This document shows positions 9,001-18,315 of a DNA stretch of 59,865 bases, piece after piece. The DNA is taken from positions 45,701 through 105,565 of the forward strand of contig NW_001865059.1 of NCBI RefSeq assembly GCF_000002865.3, read 5' to 3'. This DNA comes from Monosiga brevicollis MX1 (lineage: Eukaryota; Opisthokonta; Choanoflagellata; Craspedida; Salpingoecidae). Numbering within the stretch: the first letter of the stretch is position 1; each line of letters begins with the position of its first letter. The position numbers and the translations under genes are program-made. The notes beneath the pieces were generated by a model. It saw nothing but the letters and a program-made list of their open reading frames with translations. It made no database searches and had not been told where the DNA came from.

Positions 9001-11929
9001 ACTGCAGCTCACCCCCGCGCTGCTTGCAAACGTCAAAGCAAGCTCGGGCCTGTGCACGCTGCCCACAAATTGCTACGTGCTGCTTGGGGCGGAAGCTCTC
9101 GCTGACATGTCTGGCAACCCCGTGATAGCCTCGAGTACCACCTTCCCTGGATTTGCAGTACAGAACTTGCAGCGTGATACGGTGCCACCGATTTTGACTG
9201 GCGCCTCGCTCAATATGCAAGATGGTGTGTTGACCCTTGCGTATGACGAGCCTGTCGTGGCAACACCCCTCAATGGCTCTAAAATCGAGCTCTTTGCGAG
9301 CGGTCAGATGACATGGCGTGTGACTTTGTCAACCGAGGCGGTTGTCAGAACGCCCAGCTCAAGCGTGACTCTACGTCTATCCAGCGTGGACGTCCGTGCT
9401 ATCAAGAGCACATCGCTTGTGAGTAAGCCGATTTTGCTGCTTGACGCTGCTGAAGGGCTGGTGGAGGACATGGCCAACTTGCCCAACAATGCCCTGGCCA
9501 GCGCAAATGTGACTGTCGTGGTAGCACCCGTTGATACACGCGCGCCACAGCTTGTTAGCTTTGAGCTGGACCTGGACGAAGATCCTGGTCTCATCACGTT
9601 TACGTTCAATGAGCCCGTGAATGCCTCCTCGCTGGACGCCACCACCATGTTGCTTCAGCCCTCGGCTGATAACACAAGCTCCAGTCACGCCGTGGCCGCG
9701 TGCACGCTTGAACCCGAGTACGAGCGGGACGCAGCTGTTGACTTTGTTTTTGGCCAGACCGTGTTTGCGTGTCGACTGTCGGCAGCGGACCAAACGGCCA
9801 TCAAGTCCAACCCGCATCTGGCCACGAGTTTGTCCACGACTTATCTGAGCCACGCTGGTGGTCTGGTCCTGGATATGAGTGGGAATGCGGCGGGTGCACT
9901 GTCCAACGCGACGGCGCAGCGAGCGCGCTTGTATGTGGGAGACAGCACACCGGCGCGTTTGACGTCGTTTACGCTTGATCTGAGTCTGCGCGAGCTGCGC
10001 CTGACCTTTAACGACGTCGTGGACCCGGTGACGCTGGTGAGCTCAGAGCTCCAGCTCTGGGGCAATGCAACAGGTGCCTTTGTGGCACATTCTCTCACGC
10101 TCGAGTCAATCCCGGTCACCACCAGCCCAAGCTATCATGTCGTGATTTCGCTTTCAGCCGCGGACTTTTACGCATTAACAGCTGCGGCTCCATTCCACGG
10201 GCTCAACATGGTCTATCTGACCATGACAGCTGCTGTGCTCGATGATGTCTTGGGGAATGACGTTTCTGCTGTCACTCAGCGACGACCTTCTTTGCTTGTG
10301 ATTCCTGACAACTCGGCGCCCGCCGTCGTGGCCGTGGTTTTGAACCTGACTGCAGAGACTGTCATCTTTACGTTTTCCGAGTCGATTAACGCAAGCGCCC
10401 TTCAGCAAGGGCAGTTGAGCTTTGGCGACGTTGCAAACACGGAAAACGTGACGTTGACTGACGCCAGTGTTGTGGACTCCGACAGTCTGGAAACAGTCGT
10501 GTCGCTGTCCCTGGACGAGGAGTCCAGCCTGCGCATTTTGAGCAACAAGCAGCTTTGCACTAGCCAAGCCAATTGCCGGGTTCTCTTGACATCCGCCTTT
10601 GCCTCGGATTACAGCGGTAACGCTCTTGATTTGACTGATCTTGCCAGTGCGCCACTCGTTGTGGTGGCAGACGTGCGCTCACCTACCCCTGTAGGCTTCT
10701 CCGCCAACCTCGCTCTGGAGACACTTACGCTGACATTCTCAGAGCCTATGAATTGGACTTCAATTGACGTGACCAGTCTCTCTGTACAAACATCACGTAC
10801 CATGCCCTCGGCCACGGTCACTTTGACCAGCGATTGCAGTGTGGTTGCAACACAGCGCTATGGCAGTGTAGGCGTTATTCAACTCTCGGCAGTCGTGGCA
10901 GCGGAGGTCAAGCAGGACCTAGAGCTCTTGTCCTCCGCAAATCTCACATGGCTGCAAGTCGACGCCGCGGGCATTCGAGATTTAGCTGGCAACGAGAATT
11001 CGGCGGCTGTGCTTGCCGTAGGCGTCTACACAGCAGACAGCACTGCACCTGTGTTGATCGGGGTGGCTGTGGATATGGATGCAGGAACCATGACACTCGA
11101 ATATAACGAGCCCGTCAATACAAGCTCAGTTGTGGCAGACCTGGTGCAGGTTTCGCAAACTAACGGCAGCTATTCCACGACACTCGATGCTGCCACAAGT
11201 GTGGCAACAGCCGCGCGCTTGAGCCGTGTGATCCAGCTCAACTGGACGCAAACTGACCTGAACTTTTTCAAAGCCTCTGGCATTTTCCAAACACAAGCTG
11301 AAGGCTTTGTGCGGACACAAGCAGCCTTTGTCACAGATCGTGCCGGTAATGACAACGAGATGCAAATGCTTGCAGTCAGCAGCTATGTTGCGGATGCAAC
11401 AGCACCTCGGCTATTGGGTTTTGATCTCAACATCTCCACGGAGGTGCCGTTTGTTGAGTTGGAGTTTAGTGAAGCGGTCAATGTCTCAACGCTCCGCCTA
11501 ACGAGCATGACCTTCCGTGCAGCACAGTCCAACGATGAAGCCCGCGCTGTGAATGTCACACTTGGGACCCTTCTTGGTGTGGTTGACGCGCAAGCACATA
11601 CCACCGTGCAAGCACAGCTCAGCGCACTGGATCTGTTGGCCATGAAGGACAAGGGTGTGGCATTGACTCGAAACACAACCTTTTTAAGTACTCTGACTGG
11701 CTTTGTGTATGACTATGCGGGCAATCCAAGTGCCGAGGTTGTCAGCAGCGCTGCGCTTCAAGTCTCCAACTACGTTGGGGATCAAACTGGTCCAGAGCTG
11801 CTATTTGCTGCTGTGGACTTGGATGCTGGTACACTGGATCTCACTTTTGATGAACCCATTGCCAATGGCACTCTCAATGCCAGTGGTGTGCTATTGAGCA
11901 ACGTCTCTCAGCCTCTCGTGATTCCTTAA
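2..11929 (+). CDS. Giant extracellular FSEPV-repeat protein, 5' partial
   Basis: The frame is open from base 2 and runs without a stop or an obvious intron to TAA at 11927-11929, about 3975 codons. It begins in the middle of a repeat, so the true start lies outside the window. The protein is a string of 31 complete repeats of about 115 residues with partial copies at both ends. Each repeat starts near D-T-x-A-P-x-L, continues F-x-L-D-L-x-x-G-x-L-x-L-x-F-x-E-P-V-N-A-S-S-L, then a helix-like A-D-L-x-x-I-K, and closes with D-x-x-G-N. Several copies carry a C-x(4-5)-C pair just before the end. NxS/T sequons recur at the same place in most repeats, so an extracellular, glycosylated adhesive or matrix role is inferred. 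The FSEPV core resembles prokaryotic Ig-like repeats (Big_5 or SWM type) by eye only. The last repeat stops half way and no membrane anchor, TNFR or furin region follows, unlike the related gene at 33816-56750. Confidence 0.85.
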   Translation, partial: LFCCRGHDVRTTYNLTLSRHDMNQIQVLGICLSGACNLSAPSGFAVDTSGVPSAATDIAVTPVTQDSTAPILAQFVELSYNDATLTLAFSGAVDPQALDLSKITVQSAQETGSYSDGFTSLQLSGGNWSYNASAPEKITVHLLAADINALKTDALLCQYRYNCFITVASAVTSDYSGNDVSATSSAQMVASLRRDTNAPVLETVKINMNLGVLQLSFDEPVALDSLNMSCIEFTTPSGADFYRLTTLHGLRDTQTLANVPLSATDLHSLQARQLAAPTAPTRMRTSCALVQDVSFPTANEAGLITNASSLSVELLVPDTRAPQLVSFELDLDEDPGLITFTFNEPVNASSLDATTMLLQPSADNTSSSHAVAACTLEPEYERDAAVDFVFGQTVFACRLSAADQTAIKSNPHLATSLSTTYLSHAGGLVLDMSGNAAGALSNATAQRARLYVGDSTPARLTSFTLDLSLRELRLTFNDVVDPSSFVAAQITLAASATVVASNSYILTSSEAPGSTGYRVVIPLNANDFFELVSHPSLALSSATTYLQMTAFAFDDVTGVDVAAITTPLAATGFVADVIAPTLTNATVDFVNAQLRLLFSEPLTSVSIDASAVALLSASGSVVAQASNTSTGPLGEATLQLLPTIIQSLKAKRICTPGATCFLNISSAFGLDYWNNANDEELLHAVGDVIPETAAPILLGATLLASNNLTLTFDEPVDVAAAAAVDPTTIEFVVITGHSVAANFSARVVAVGPSASEIIVVLETEACNVLRAASISELASLSMLFSAGAVTDRFGVNSDSGNADVVVEARSPTPAPVNSTYNAGTGSLRLVFDAPIDHTTWNASAVQLCNGTSCLNLPSDTPVERIYSTASWPAIHAPPCWSAGAPTLCANLSYSTTIAVTLTNQFRAQGLLSNIGLSSSTTIVTAAAGWLHDASQVPLAAYTAPVDTLLPDANGPAPLNISLNLTSNVLSLRFDRPVDSSSIDYTLIQLHNASLAFDLAGHAVTLASYDDNRGIYVQLDNAVIADLKTLGILTGALPGTASTLVLELQVGAIASAYNVDSENTTAVVDISAADATPPELVSYVLDLNAKTLQLEFTEPILQDNVNTSLLVLNDVALSTSKVDILNATYPNQQQVVLTLSAHDFAALKTRMPVWSAAATSLDIATGAAQDTANIDATAVTNRLATTVVQDTTAPTLLAFAVDANEWKFYLTFSEPVNASTFSPSSLTLMNLDTPAQTLQLDAGTTSSYTAGFPLLDHVTLTLNASDRVQLQYFSGLYESLNSSMLSSTSGLIQDYGSGNTMTAITPSAPLVAASYVPDTLPAQVLAWQLNLATGEIVFTLSEPLNWSTVDVSRLVVGPGVNASVRLDASGALAFVQFPDVYSLVQELVTATYTLASSELDAIKLSTRCLVSSTCLLHSLTALGADWASIEVAPINDLEPIVLTPDTIAPSFVRFAAFDLNAGTLSLRFNEAINVSSVNATALVLTDSFETSFDLRLSNDLDLVVSPNGLDVNISLSTTTLNRLKVDVATGVAICRRQQTCYLRLDNGFVADMSGNAILAVDPGTFVASIRAAAFSADTTGPQLLSFELDLGEGLLHLSFDEIVDTDTLDPTALVLVGNSSTLTPSFTLTGGVASQQTQASNCTLIMTEADLLNLKAIVGLATYLNETFLLSSAFVEDSSGNLGGALASPLPASALYTNIQPAQLESVGSFDLRDNKMRLTFSQAVDVDTVQFGRFYVQSTSDGGAGTVSVSLEGDSAVYTDSTKRIIDIFFSRQDLVRLKLDASVGTTINNTYIAMDTTAIRDKFGTAAVAVSPFSALQPLAFVFDTAAPVLESVHLNMSSGILSLVFDDVINASTVTASQFRIQSTGSIGATAYHDLTAVETLSDDGFELELRISRSDLNTIKSLTNLATSSSNTYIRLFEAAVLSVVQGDSVVAATRQASFQADVVMPTVESVAVNTSSLTLTLTFSETINASRANTSRIHLASGSGEFLVLPFSGVQRSMADPSILFVTLSRSEANSLQQQYPLCSSASTCLVTIDAEGIFDMNGNPSIAFGPTPATIFTDDHVRPVLQAFDLSFVSNSNAQLTLSFSEVVNTTQLDLSRLALTDNMSTTIQLTAAVLEPSLTDRVQVNLTGNLLHAIKAPGTIGVVLAHTWLRANDSFVTDTRGNLNSGLSSLLAVSAVVSDTFPVLVTAAALDMSAGTLLLTFDEPINVSTLFASQLTIGTSAGQFRLTGQTAANLSSHATKVTLALLAGDLNQVRALFAAQPTMTLNATNTAVRDVFGNGVDEATTQTPLALTLAVADTTSPTVLSFDLNMTSEILTLHLSEYIRPASVDPSVLTLQAADASRNVTLDVETLVIETQVTSASPFIRIQLSANVIDNAKLQLQPWLDDSSCVLHVAAAFGLDAANNSFEAAQVLSGLISPDTLPPRLLSYDLVDVANSDTVAAELHLNFSEAINASAVDATTILLLRFANDDGVVLSNAQAPVTATAARLLTVGISWPEFDRLRTAVGLGWSISSLYLAHSQLANDTAGNSIVEIESSAPLAVTALTADLVPPSVVAFDLNLSSSVLTLELSEPVNTSALNTSMLRLQASGLSADVSVLLSGSEPVPDSGVLASELGLQLTTEVYHTILRTTSLAMSAATTFFSLEGPTIYNVLEPGATVDAKGNQLIRINASDALAVRTFTPDAVAPRIAAFDLNVQNGTATLVFSEPVQADSLNDATLTLRGGEDVSGTSVALVATAANWTAPTVVVLQLTVTTANQIRATNSIATRFNNTYLHVDSGFALDYNNNSGAAGVLQVRSLFTDGNPPSLVQTLFDVELGVLELSFDEPLNLSSTQPGAITLFSNSSTINYTLPVNATLEGTNDQVLSFALSSAELNIMKKAAVCVSAATCYLTYTENLVKDPERTSVRALQREEYRGFDVFTRDSSRPYLRPLGFVSFDLATANMVLLFNEVVDMASLNASFMTLSSTYNPADSGATLLTLDGATAASSDSDFSLQLQLTPALLANVKASSGLCTLPTNCYVLLGAEALADMSGNPVIASSTTFPGFAVQNLQRDTVPPILTGASLNMQDGVLTLAYDEPVVATPLNGSKIELFASGQMTWRVTLSTEAVVRTPSSSVTLRLSSVDVRAIKSTSLVSKPILLLDAAEGLVEDMANLPNNALASANVTVVVAPVDTRAPQLVSFELDLDEDPGLITFTFNEPVNASSLDATTMLLQPSADNTSSSHAVAACTLEPEYERDAAVDFVFGQTVFACRLSAADQTAIKSNPHLATSLSTTYLSHAGGLVLDMSGNAAGALSNATAQRARLYVGDSTPARLTSFTLDLSLRELRLTFNDVVDPVTLVSSELQLWGNATGAFVAHSLTLESIPVTTSPSYHVVISLSAADFYALTAAAPFHGLNMVYLTMTAAVLDDVLGNDVSAVTQRRPSLLVIPDNSAPAVVAVVLNLTAETVIFTFSESINASALQQGQLSFGDVANTENVTLTDASVVDSDSLETVVSLSLDEESSLRILSNKQLCTSQANCRVLLTSAFASDYSGNALDLTDLASAPLVVVADVRSPTPVGFSANLALETLTLTFSEPMNWTSIDVTSLSVQTSRTMPSATVTLTSDCSVVATQRYGSVGVIQLSAVVAAEVKQDLELLSSANLTWLQVDAAGIRDLAGNENSAAVLAVGVYTADSTAPVLIGVAVDMDAGTMTLEYNEPVNTSSVVADLVQVSQTNGSYSTTLDAATSVATAARLSRVIQLNWTQTDLNFFKASGIFQTQAEGFVRTQAAFVTDRAGNDNEMQMLAVSSYVADATAPRLLGFDLNISTEVPFVELEFSEAVNVSTLRLTSMTFRAAQSNDEARAVNVTLGTLLGVVDAQAHTTVQAQLSALDLLAMKDKGVALTRNTTFLSTLTGFVYDYAGNPSAEVVSSAALQVSNYVGDQTGPELLFAAVDLDAGTLDLTFDEPIANGTLNASGVLLSNVSQPLVIP
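962..1437 (+). repeat. 476-bp perfect direct repeat, copy 1
   Basis: Bases 962-1437 are identical to 9542-10017, exactly 8580 bp (2860 codons) downstream and in the same frame. The identity ends at a single silent T/C difference (1438 versus 10018), after which the copies diverge at 1447/10027. Neighbouring FSEPV repeats share only scattered motif residues, so this segment is far more recent than the rest of the array. It encodes about 159 residues, one whole repeat and the start of the next. Confidence 0.97.
9542..10017 (+). repeat. 476-bp perfect direct repeat, copy 2
   Basis: Second copy of the segment at 962-1437, with no difference over 476 bp by line-by-line comparison. Sequence on both sides differs from that around copy 1, so this is a local replacement or insertion and not a duplication of a long block. 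Confidence 0.97.
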
Positions 11930-12321
11930 AGCCTGTCAGCTTCAGGATATGAATTCTGTCTTGTCTCCAATCGCCTCTTTCAAAATGTCTTTTCCCTCGT
12001 TTCTTGATCTACTTGTCTTTTTGACTTTTGGCTTGCACTCATCTCGACTTGGATGTTTCCTGAGCTGTGGCCATTCCTCTCTCGTCCTTTGTGCGCCCCG
12101 ATATTTTATCACGAGTGACGCGTTTTATCCGATCTGTCCTAACCTCCTTTTAATTGAGTAGAACACTTTGTAACAACATTTCCGGTCACGCCTTGGTGGT
12201 CAAAAAGTATAAGACAACAAAAAAAGAAAGAAAAGAAAAAAAAACAGGGACAACGTCAAACAACATCCGAACATTGCAGTTCGCGCCGAGCCTCTGGGCT
12301 CAGTGTTTAGACGAACAATCC
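11930..12321. other. Convergent 3' intergenic spacer
   Basis: This 392-bp spacer lies between the stop of the first giant gene (+) and the stop of FANCI (-). It holds an A-rich stretch near 12210-12245. I see no conserved reading frame, and the small open frames here resemble nothing in the neighbouring repeats. Confidence 0.6.
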
Positions 12322-15300
12322 TCATTCACCCTCTGGACCTGGACTTGCCGAATGAACACGATTCTTGATGACATCAGCATTGAGTCGAAAGTCGCGAGCT
12401 GTGCTTCGCTTCATTTCCCTCAAAAGGGATGGCAAGTCGAGCTTCTTACTCAGCTGCGTTGGGCAAACAAGGCAACAGAGAAGTGAGAAAAGATGTGTAT
12501 GCGTGCGTTTGTCTTGAAAACAAGCGCGCTCCCCTTCTTCAAAAAGAGAAATAACTGCCTGCAAGCCAAAGCTCATTCCCGGCCTCACTGCGATGAGATG
12601 CCGCTCAAATTGCTCGACGGCAAAGGTCAAGTCGGGAATAATGCGCGCATCCGTTTTGCCCTGGAATGTAGACAAGTGTCTTAATGTTAAATAAACAAGA
12701 TTGATAAAGACTGGCAATGACAGTGGAAGCATGACAGTGGAAGCACGATCATCGACATACAGCAAGGGTACTTGAAGCGTTGAAGGCATCAATGTTGAGG
12801 GTCATGCCGGTGGGAATAGGGCCCGAGAAATATCGAAGGCATTTCGCAACAGAACCGTGCAATAGTCTGGTGCCATAACTGCACAAGCAAGCGCACTGAG
12901 TCGAGGATTCAACTGTTGAACGTCAAGCAATGAACAAAAGCGAACCTGGCGACACGTCGCAAGAGAGCCTTCACAAATCCGGTCAAGCATCCGTAGGCTC
13001 TCCTCACGCTCTGCAACGCGGGGTGGATCCAAGCGCATGGGTTAATGAAGCAGAAGCCAACGTCGGTGCGCGGTGCAAACTCCGACACGCTCTGACAGCA
13101 TTGTGGGCGCGACCCATATGCGATTGTGGGCACGTGGGTCCTAAATCAAGGCAAAGTGATTGTTCAAATCGGTCTTACCTTATACAAGGCCACAAAGGGC
13201 TGAGCTTTGTTGTAATGAACGGTCAAGAGCGTGGCCAAGACATCTCCAGCGGTCAAGGCGACCGTACACAGCTGCTGCGCCATCGCAGGACAAATTGTCA
13301 GAAGGCTGTTGTGAGGTCNNNNNNNNNNNNNNNNNNNNNNNNNNNNNNNNNNNNNNNNNNNNNNNNNNGGGGGGGGGGGGGGGGGGCACAGTAAGGGCCT
13401 ACTTGATTGGAAGCCGTGGTTGAGAGTAGCCAATCAAAGAGGCAAGCTGCGGCTTCGGCATTCACAACGAATGGGGTGTCCAGCGTTGCAGCAATCTTCT
13501 TATTTTGCTTGCGACAAGCAGCAATTACATTCTGTCAATAAAATACCGCAAACCAAGGTCAGAAAAAGGCGTGGAAGCCGCGGTGGTGGTCTCCGAGAGC
13601 ATGCGCACGTTTCGCCACTTGAAGAGTGCCGTCAAGCGATTGGCAGTCTCGAGAATGAGTTGCTCCCCAACGCTTCCCAACAGCGTTGCTTCCATAAGCG
13701 CATCGGCAAGCTTGACACAGGTCCGCGCCTTTTTAACATTGAGATCGCTCACGCTATGAAGAAAGCAACGACCAAGGTTGAACCGACAACGACATCAACG
13801 GGAAAAAGACGGGCCCAGGAGAGGCAAGAGCGGTTTGGAGGAGCGCGAAAGAGCCGTGATGAATGATGCATGCATACCTGCTCTCCGCTGACATGTCGCC
13901 GTGAATGGGAAGACGCAGCTCCTCTAGATCAGTCTCCAAAACGTGGGTGGCCAGCTATCAATGAAGTTTGCAGACAAAAAAAAGAAGAAGTGATGTTTCC
14001 ACACGGACGCAAGCTAGGCGACAAGAAAGTCCCACACATACCATACTAGCAAGGCTCCAGCAAGATTGCTCCTTGATCCCGGAGGCTTCCGTTTTTTTTT
14101 TCGGGTGACAAGCGAGCCATTCCAGCAGGATGAGCAAACTGGCTCTGTCGACAGACAGTTGTCGTGGTGTCAGGGACGAGTAAGCTACCTTGGGAGACGC
14201 AGGCTTGCAGCAGGTCAGCAACAGGGAATACAACCTGAGCCTGCAAAGAAATGTTGCAGACAAGTCTGAGTATAAGAACAAAGGAAAAGCCGAGCAAAAG
14301 TGGAGGACAAAGGTGTTGCGGTGTTCACACCTCACTGTGGCGCATAGCGACGCAGTCATCCAGTGTAAAGGACAAATCTTTGCCAGCAAGGAGACCGAGC
14401 GACAACTGCAGAGGCCAAAACGACGGTTCATGAAGCAGGGTGAGAATCCTTTGCAAGCCAACGCTGGCCGTGACGCACGCACAAACAAAACGGGATAAAA
14501 AGAACACAACGCATGCGATGTCGAAAAAATTTCATCCCAACCTTTGAAAAGCAAAATTGAATCAGCATTTCACGATGCCGTTCACCAAGGCGCATCTTGG
14601 TAAGTTGCTGAAGGTCATGCCATCATGGACGAGACATGAGAACCACGGCGGGGAATCGAAAAAGCCCACAGCGCTGCCTTGAAGGTTGACGGACCTCATA
14701 AACAGCGCACGCAACAGTGGCATCTCGTGCTACAACAGCTTCAAGCATGGACAATAGCTGAAGGCAAAAGCTGTCAGCCCAGGTTGGCAGTGCTGGCAAA
14801 AGGGCAGCTGAATGCAAACTTTGGCTGGAACCGAACCCACCTCATCTTCGACATCAGACTGTGCTGGTGATGCCTGCACAGCATGGGGGAGCGAGCAGCG
14901 CCGCAAGGCCAAGTCAACTTTCGGGCTGAGACTGATTTGAACGTAACATTTCGCCACCTACTTTGAGCCAAATCAAATTGCAAAGCCCAGCATTGATGCG
15001 TGCTCCTGCATCACGACGCAGCCGACATTTGCGCAAAGCAAGCATCGCGCTGTTGCGAAACCCTGGTTGCGTCCAAAAGGGCCAGGCCAATGCCTAAATT
15101 TCCACCATTGCCTTGTGAGCACGACGCAAAGAGAGAATAAACAGACAACAGAATGAGCCTGATTGGAAGGCGAATCATGTGAGCAAGGGTCACGCCGACC
15201 TCAGCAGCACACCCCATCTTTTCAGGCGTGGTCATGTATAGCAGATCCAAGAGTCGAGATAGCTGAAGCTCGCAATTTTCATGGCGGTTGAGCTTGGCAC

Positions 15301-15879
15301 AACTATATTTGAGCGAACAGAAGGTGATCTGGCACAAAGACGCATTGAAGTGGCTAGATTACCCAAGCAGGAAAGGCGCCTTACGATTGCAAGAGTGGTG
15401 CAATGTCAGTGGCCACTGCAGGCGTGCAGGAGGCAAAAATCGAAGCCACCGCATCCAAGACTTGAAGGCGCAGTGTCTAAGCAAAAGATACCACGACCAG
15501 CAAATTTACTTGCGCCATCGCGATCCTATAATGTGCCAGCGGGACAGCTCCCATGCAGGCTGACCTGGTTGTGAGCAGACAATTCTTGCAGGACTTGCAG
15601 GCCAATGGATCTGAAATTGACATGGGATATTTGGATGAGATGGACTGAAGCTCGAAGGCAAAAGGTCATCAGCCACTTCAGGCCTCATGCGAGTCAGGAG
15701 GAGGGGCAAAGAATGACCTTAGTGTGTCGGTGCGTTCAAGAAGATGTGTCAGGAAACGCAAGATGACAGCGTGCAAACATTCGCAGCCCGTGGGTATGGT
15801 AACAATGGCAGTCTACCAAGGCACAGGCATTCCGTTTGTGGGTGAAACAACCTTCCGATAGCAAAGTTGTCAAGGTAGG

Positions 15880-15910
<31 letters not shown>

Positions 15911-17285
15911 CACAAACCTACCTGAAGGCTCGAGCGCACATTTCGGGCAGGGATTTGAAGGGCATTGAACCAGGTTGCAGTTTGAGAAAATTGTTCATCG
16001 CGTGCTTCTTGTTCCAAAGCCACCTGCCAAAGCGGTCGCAGCCGGAGCAGCAGAAGCTTGAACAAGCGTACCAACTCATGATTCTTTGATTAATGTCATT
16101 TTTTTTTTCTTTTTTCTGCGATCTTCGTACCCGCAACAGAGCTGAAAAGCCGTCTTCATGGCGCGGGAGGTGAGCTATGGTCCAGCAGAGCAGAATGGCG
16201 CTTGGCGACCATACAGTGGCTTGCTTCAAGTGACGCCCGACGTCTCGGCAGAATGCCTATCAGCAGCCCATGGCCATGACAATCGGCATTGATTATTTTT
16301 GGGCAGCTTTTGAGCGTCAGTACGACAATAAGCAAGCTCAGGAGAGCAACGGAAGAGGCAGCATTGGAGGGTGTATCAATGCGCAAGTAGGTAGATATGA
16401 TGTGAAGAGAAAGAAAAAAAAGGGTGAGAGAAAGGAGAAGGTCACAAACCTGGTTGTGACGAACGGCTTGGAGAAGAGTTTGGATAACGTCGTTGTGCAA
16501 CACTCTGTTGTTGGTGTGTAGCATATCCAGGCGGTTCAGCAATGCTGCCACAACGGGGCGCATGTCTCCCTGTCGTTGGTTGAGCAAAGCGGGCCGAAGC
16601 GATGGATGAGCACGAAGAGCAAGGATAGCTTGCTCAGACAAAAAGGCTCTGCCGCCCGCGCACAGCTGCCGTATCGAGCCACACGGCAACTCCTTGAAGC
16701 GAAGCATGGCGTCCCGAGGAGAGATACCTTCTGACTATAGGGCAAGATGTCTTGTAGGAGGGTGGCGAGCAGGTCGGGCTCGGAGGCAGTGACGGCTCGA
16801 GCCAGAGCGGCGCGCAGGGTGCGAAACTGGGCAGGAGTGAACACCCACTGTCGAAAGGCACGGCAAAAGGCGGCGAGCATGCGAGTGTCCATGCGACCCG
16901 AGAGTAGAGCATTGAAGGCATGATCTGCCAGGGCACGGCCGTCAGAAATGTGGCCTGGCAGGAGCGTGAAACGGGAGAGGTGGGTCAGGAGGTGTTCCAA
17001 AAGTTCCATGGTCAAGCCAGTCGCAAAGGCGAGGTCCTGCTGGGCAAGGGCATCCTCAAGCGCGCGGTATGCGGGGAGGAGGATGACCAGGTCAAGTGCT
17101 TTGGCCCGTTGACTCGCGACGTTGAGAAACTGATATAGGAAGCGTTCATGACAAGCGGCATCCTCGAGCAGTTCGGCCACGTTCAGGAGTGACGGCTTTT
17201 TTGAAGTGGCGATCACATCGTTGGCGAGTGCAGCCAAATCACGCCCCGATTGAAGCCGCTGTCGCCAATCCTCGTTGACGGGCAT
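12322..17285 (-). CDS. FANCI: FANCI, Fanconi anaemia group I protein (multi-exon)
   Basis: FANCI pairs with FANCD2 as the DNA-clamp heterodimer that is monoubiquitinated in interstrand-crosslink repair in the nucleus. Exons I can support: 17285-16728 (ATG), 16665-16450, 16256-16131, 16074-15922, about 15610-15565, 15476-15385, 15062-14962, about 14792-14695, about 14607-14542, about 14463-14331, 14240-14189, 14142-14042, 13954-13878, 13753-13554, a piece near 13540-13400, a piece ending at 13179, 12660-12589 and 12453-12322 (TGA). Diagnostic matches to animal FANCI are the C-terminal IIPDLTFAVEQFERHLIA joined to LSKKLDLPSLLREMKRSTAR, the FCLQLLSMLEA segment, and FRNSAMLALRKCRLRRDAG. In the last, the Lys (codon 15030-15028) aligns with the human K523 ubiquitination site. 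Junction phases agree for the first four exons, from 14240 to 13554, and at the 3' end. They do not resolve near 15328-15065, 14700-14450 and 13553-13180, where there is also a gap. Exon boundaries there are uncertain and the total length is unknown. Confidence 0.88.
13319..13368. other. Assembly gap (50 N) beside a G run
   Basis: Fifty N followed by 18 G (13369-13386), within the FANCI gene. The homopolymer probably stopped the sequencing read. Part of a FANCI exon or intron is missing here. Confidence 0.95.
15880..15909. repeat. Poly-A run of 30 in a FANCI intron
   Basis: Thirty consecutive A on the plus strand, so poly-T in the transcript, just downstream of the FANCI exon that ends at 15922. 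It could act as the polypyrimidine tract of that intron or be a relic of a retro-insertion. No target-site duplication was recognised. Confidence 0.8.
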
Positions 17286-17823
17286 GTCCCTGGGTCACAA
17301 CCGAGCCCAACCCAGCTCCTCTACACAGCAACCACCCCCGTCTATCGTGTCCGGAAGCGGTCGTCATCCAAGGCTGAGAAAAAAAGTCAGTGAACCCGTC
17401 GCTCGCCACACTCGCGCGCCCGCGCCGCCACGGCAAAGTCAGCAGAGTAATGAAGTAAATGAAGAACGAATGTTAGTTTTTGTAGATATCAAGGTAAGTC
17501 ATGTGCTGAAAGTTGCAGACGTATATAGAGAAGATGTCGATATGAGTAGAGCGCGCCACGAACAGGTGAATTGTCGACAAAAAAAATAACGGTTCGAAGC
17601 TGTTCTCGACGGCGCAAACGGAATGTTACAAGACCCCTCCATAGTATAATATTTAATTGTCAGCGTTTTTCTTGGTGCAGATTATATGCCATTGGTTCCA
17701 GCTGACCCCCAAGAAAGCTGGGTGCGTTGAATGGGTTTTCACACCACCCCCACAAACAAAAGAAACTTGCTTCAGTTGGTAGCGCCCATAGCGTCGATTG
17801 TTTCCTTATGACTGACTAGCCGT

Positions 17824-17880
<57 letters not shown>

Positions 17881-18279
17881 AGAGAGATGAGGGAGAAGAG
17901 TGAGAGAGATATGAGAGTGAGAGAGAAAGCAGAAAGAGAGATGAATTGAAAGAGAGGTGGAAAGCGAAAAAGGGCAGCGTAAGGCAGACGGCGAGGAGCT
18001 GCCATCAAAGGAACAAGTCAAGGCAGACGTAAATCCAACCTTGAAAGCGACACAGACAGCTAAGCAAGCGGTAAGAGGGTCAGAGAGACACAGAGAGAGA
18101 GAGAGAGAGAGACAGACAGAGAGAGACAGAGAGACAGAGCAAAAGAGACAGAGAGAGACAGAGAAACAGAGAGAGACAGAGAGAGTTTGAGAGAGAGAGA
18201 GAGAGTTTGAGAGAGAGAGAGAGAGTTTTTGAGAGAGAGAGAGAGAGAGACAGAGAGACAGAGAGACAGACAGAGAGAG

Positions 18280-18315
<36 letters not shown>

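Noticed and set aside
15011-15337. Single continuous FANCI exon across this frame
   Set aside because: The 3' part conflicts with the FRNSAMLALRK exon, which lies in another frame and matches FANCI far better. The 5' part could not be settled.
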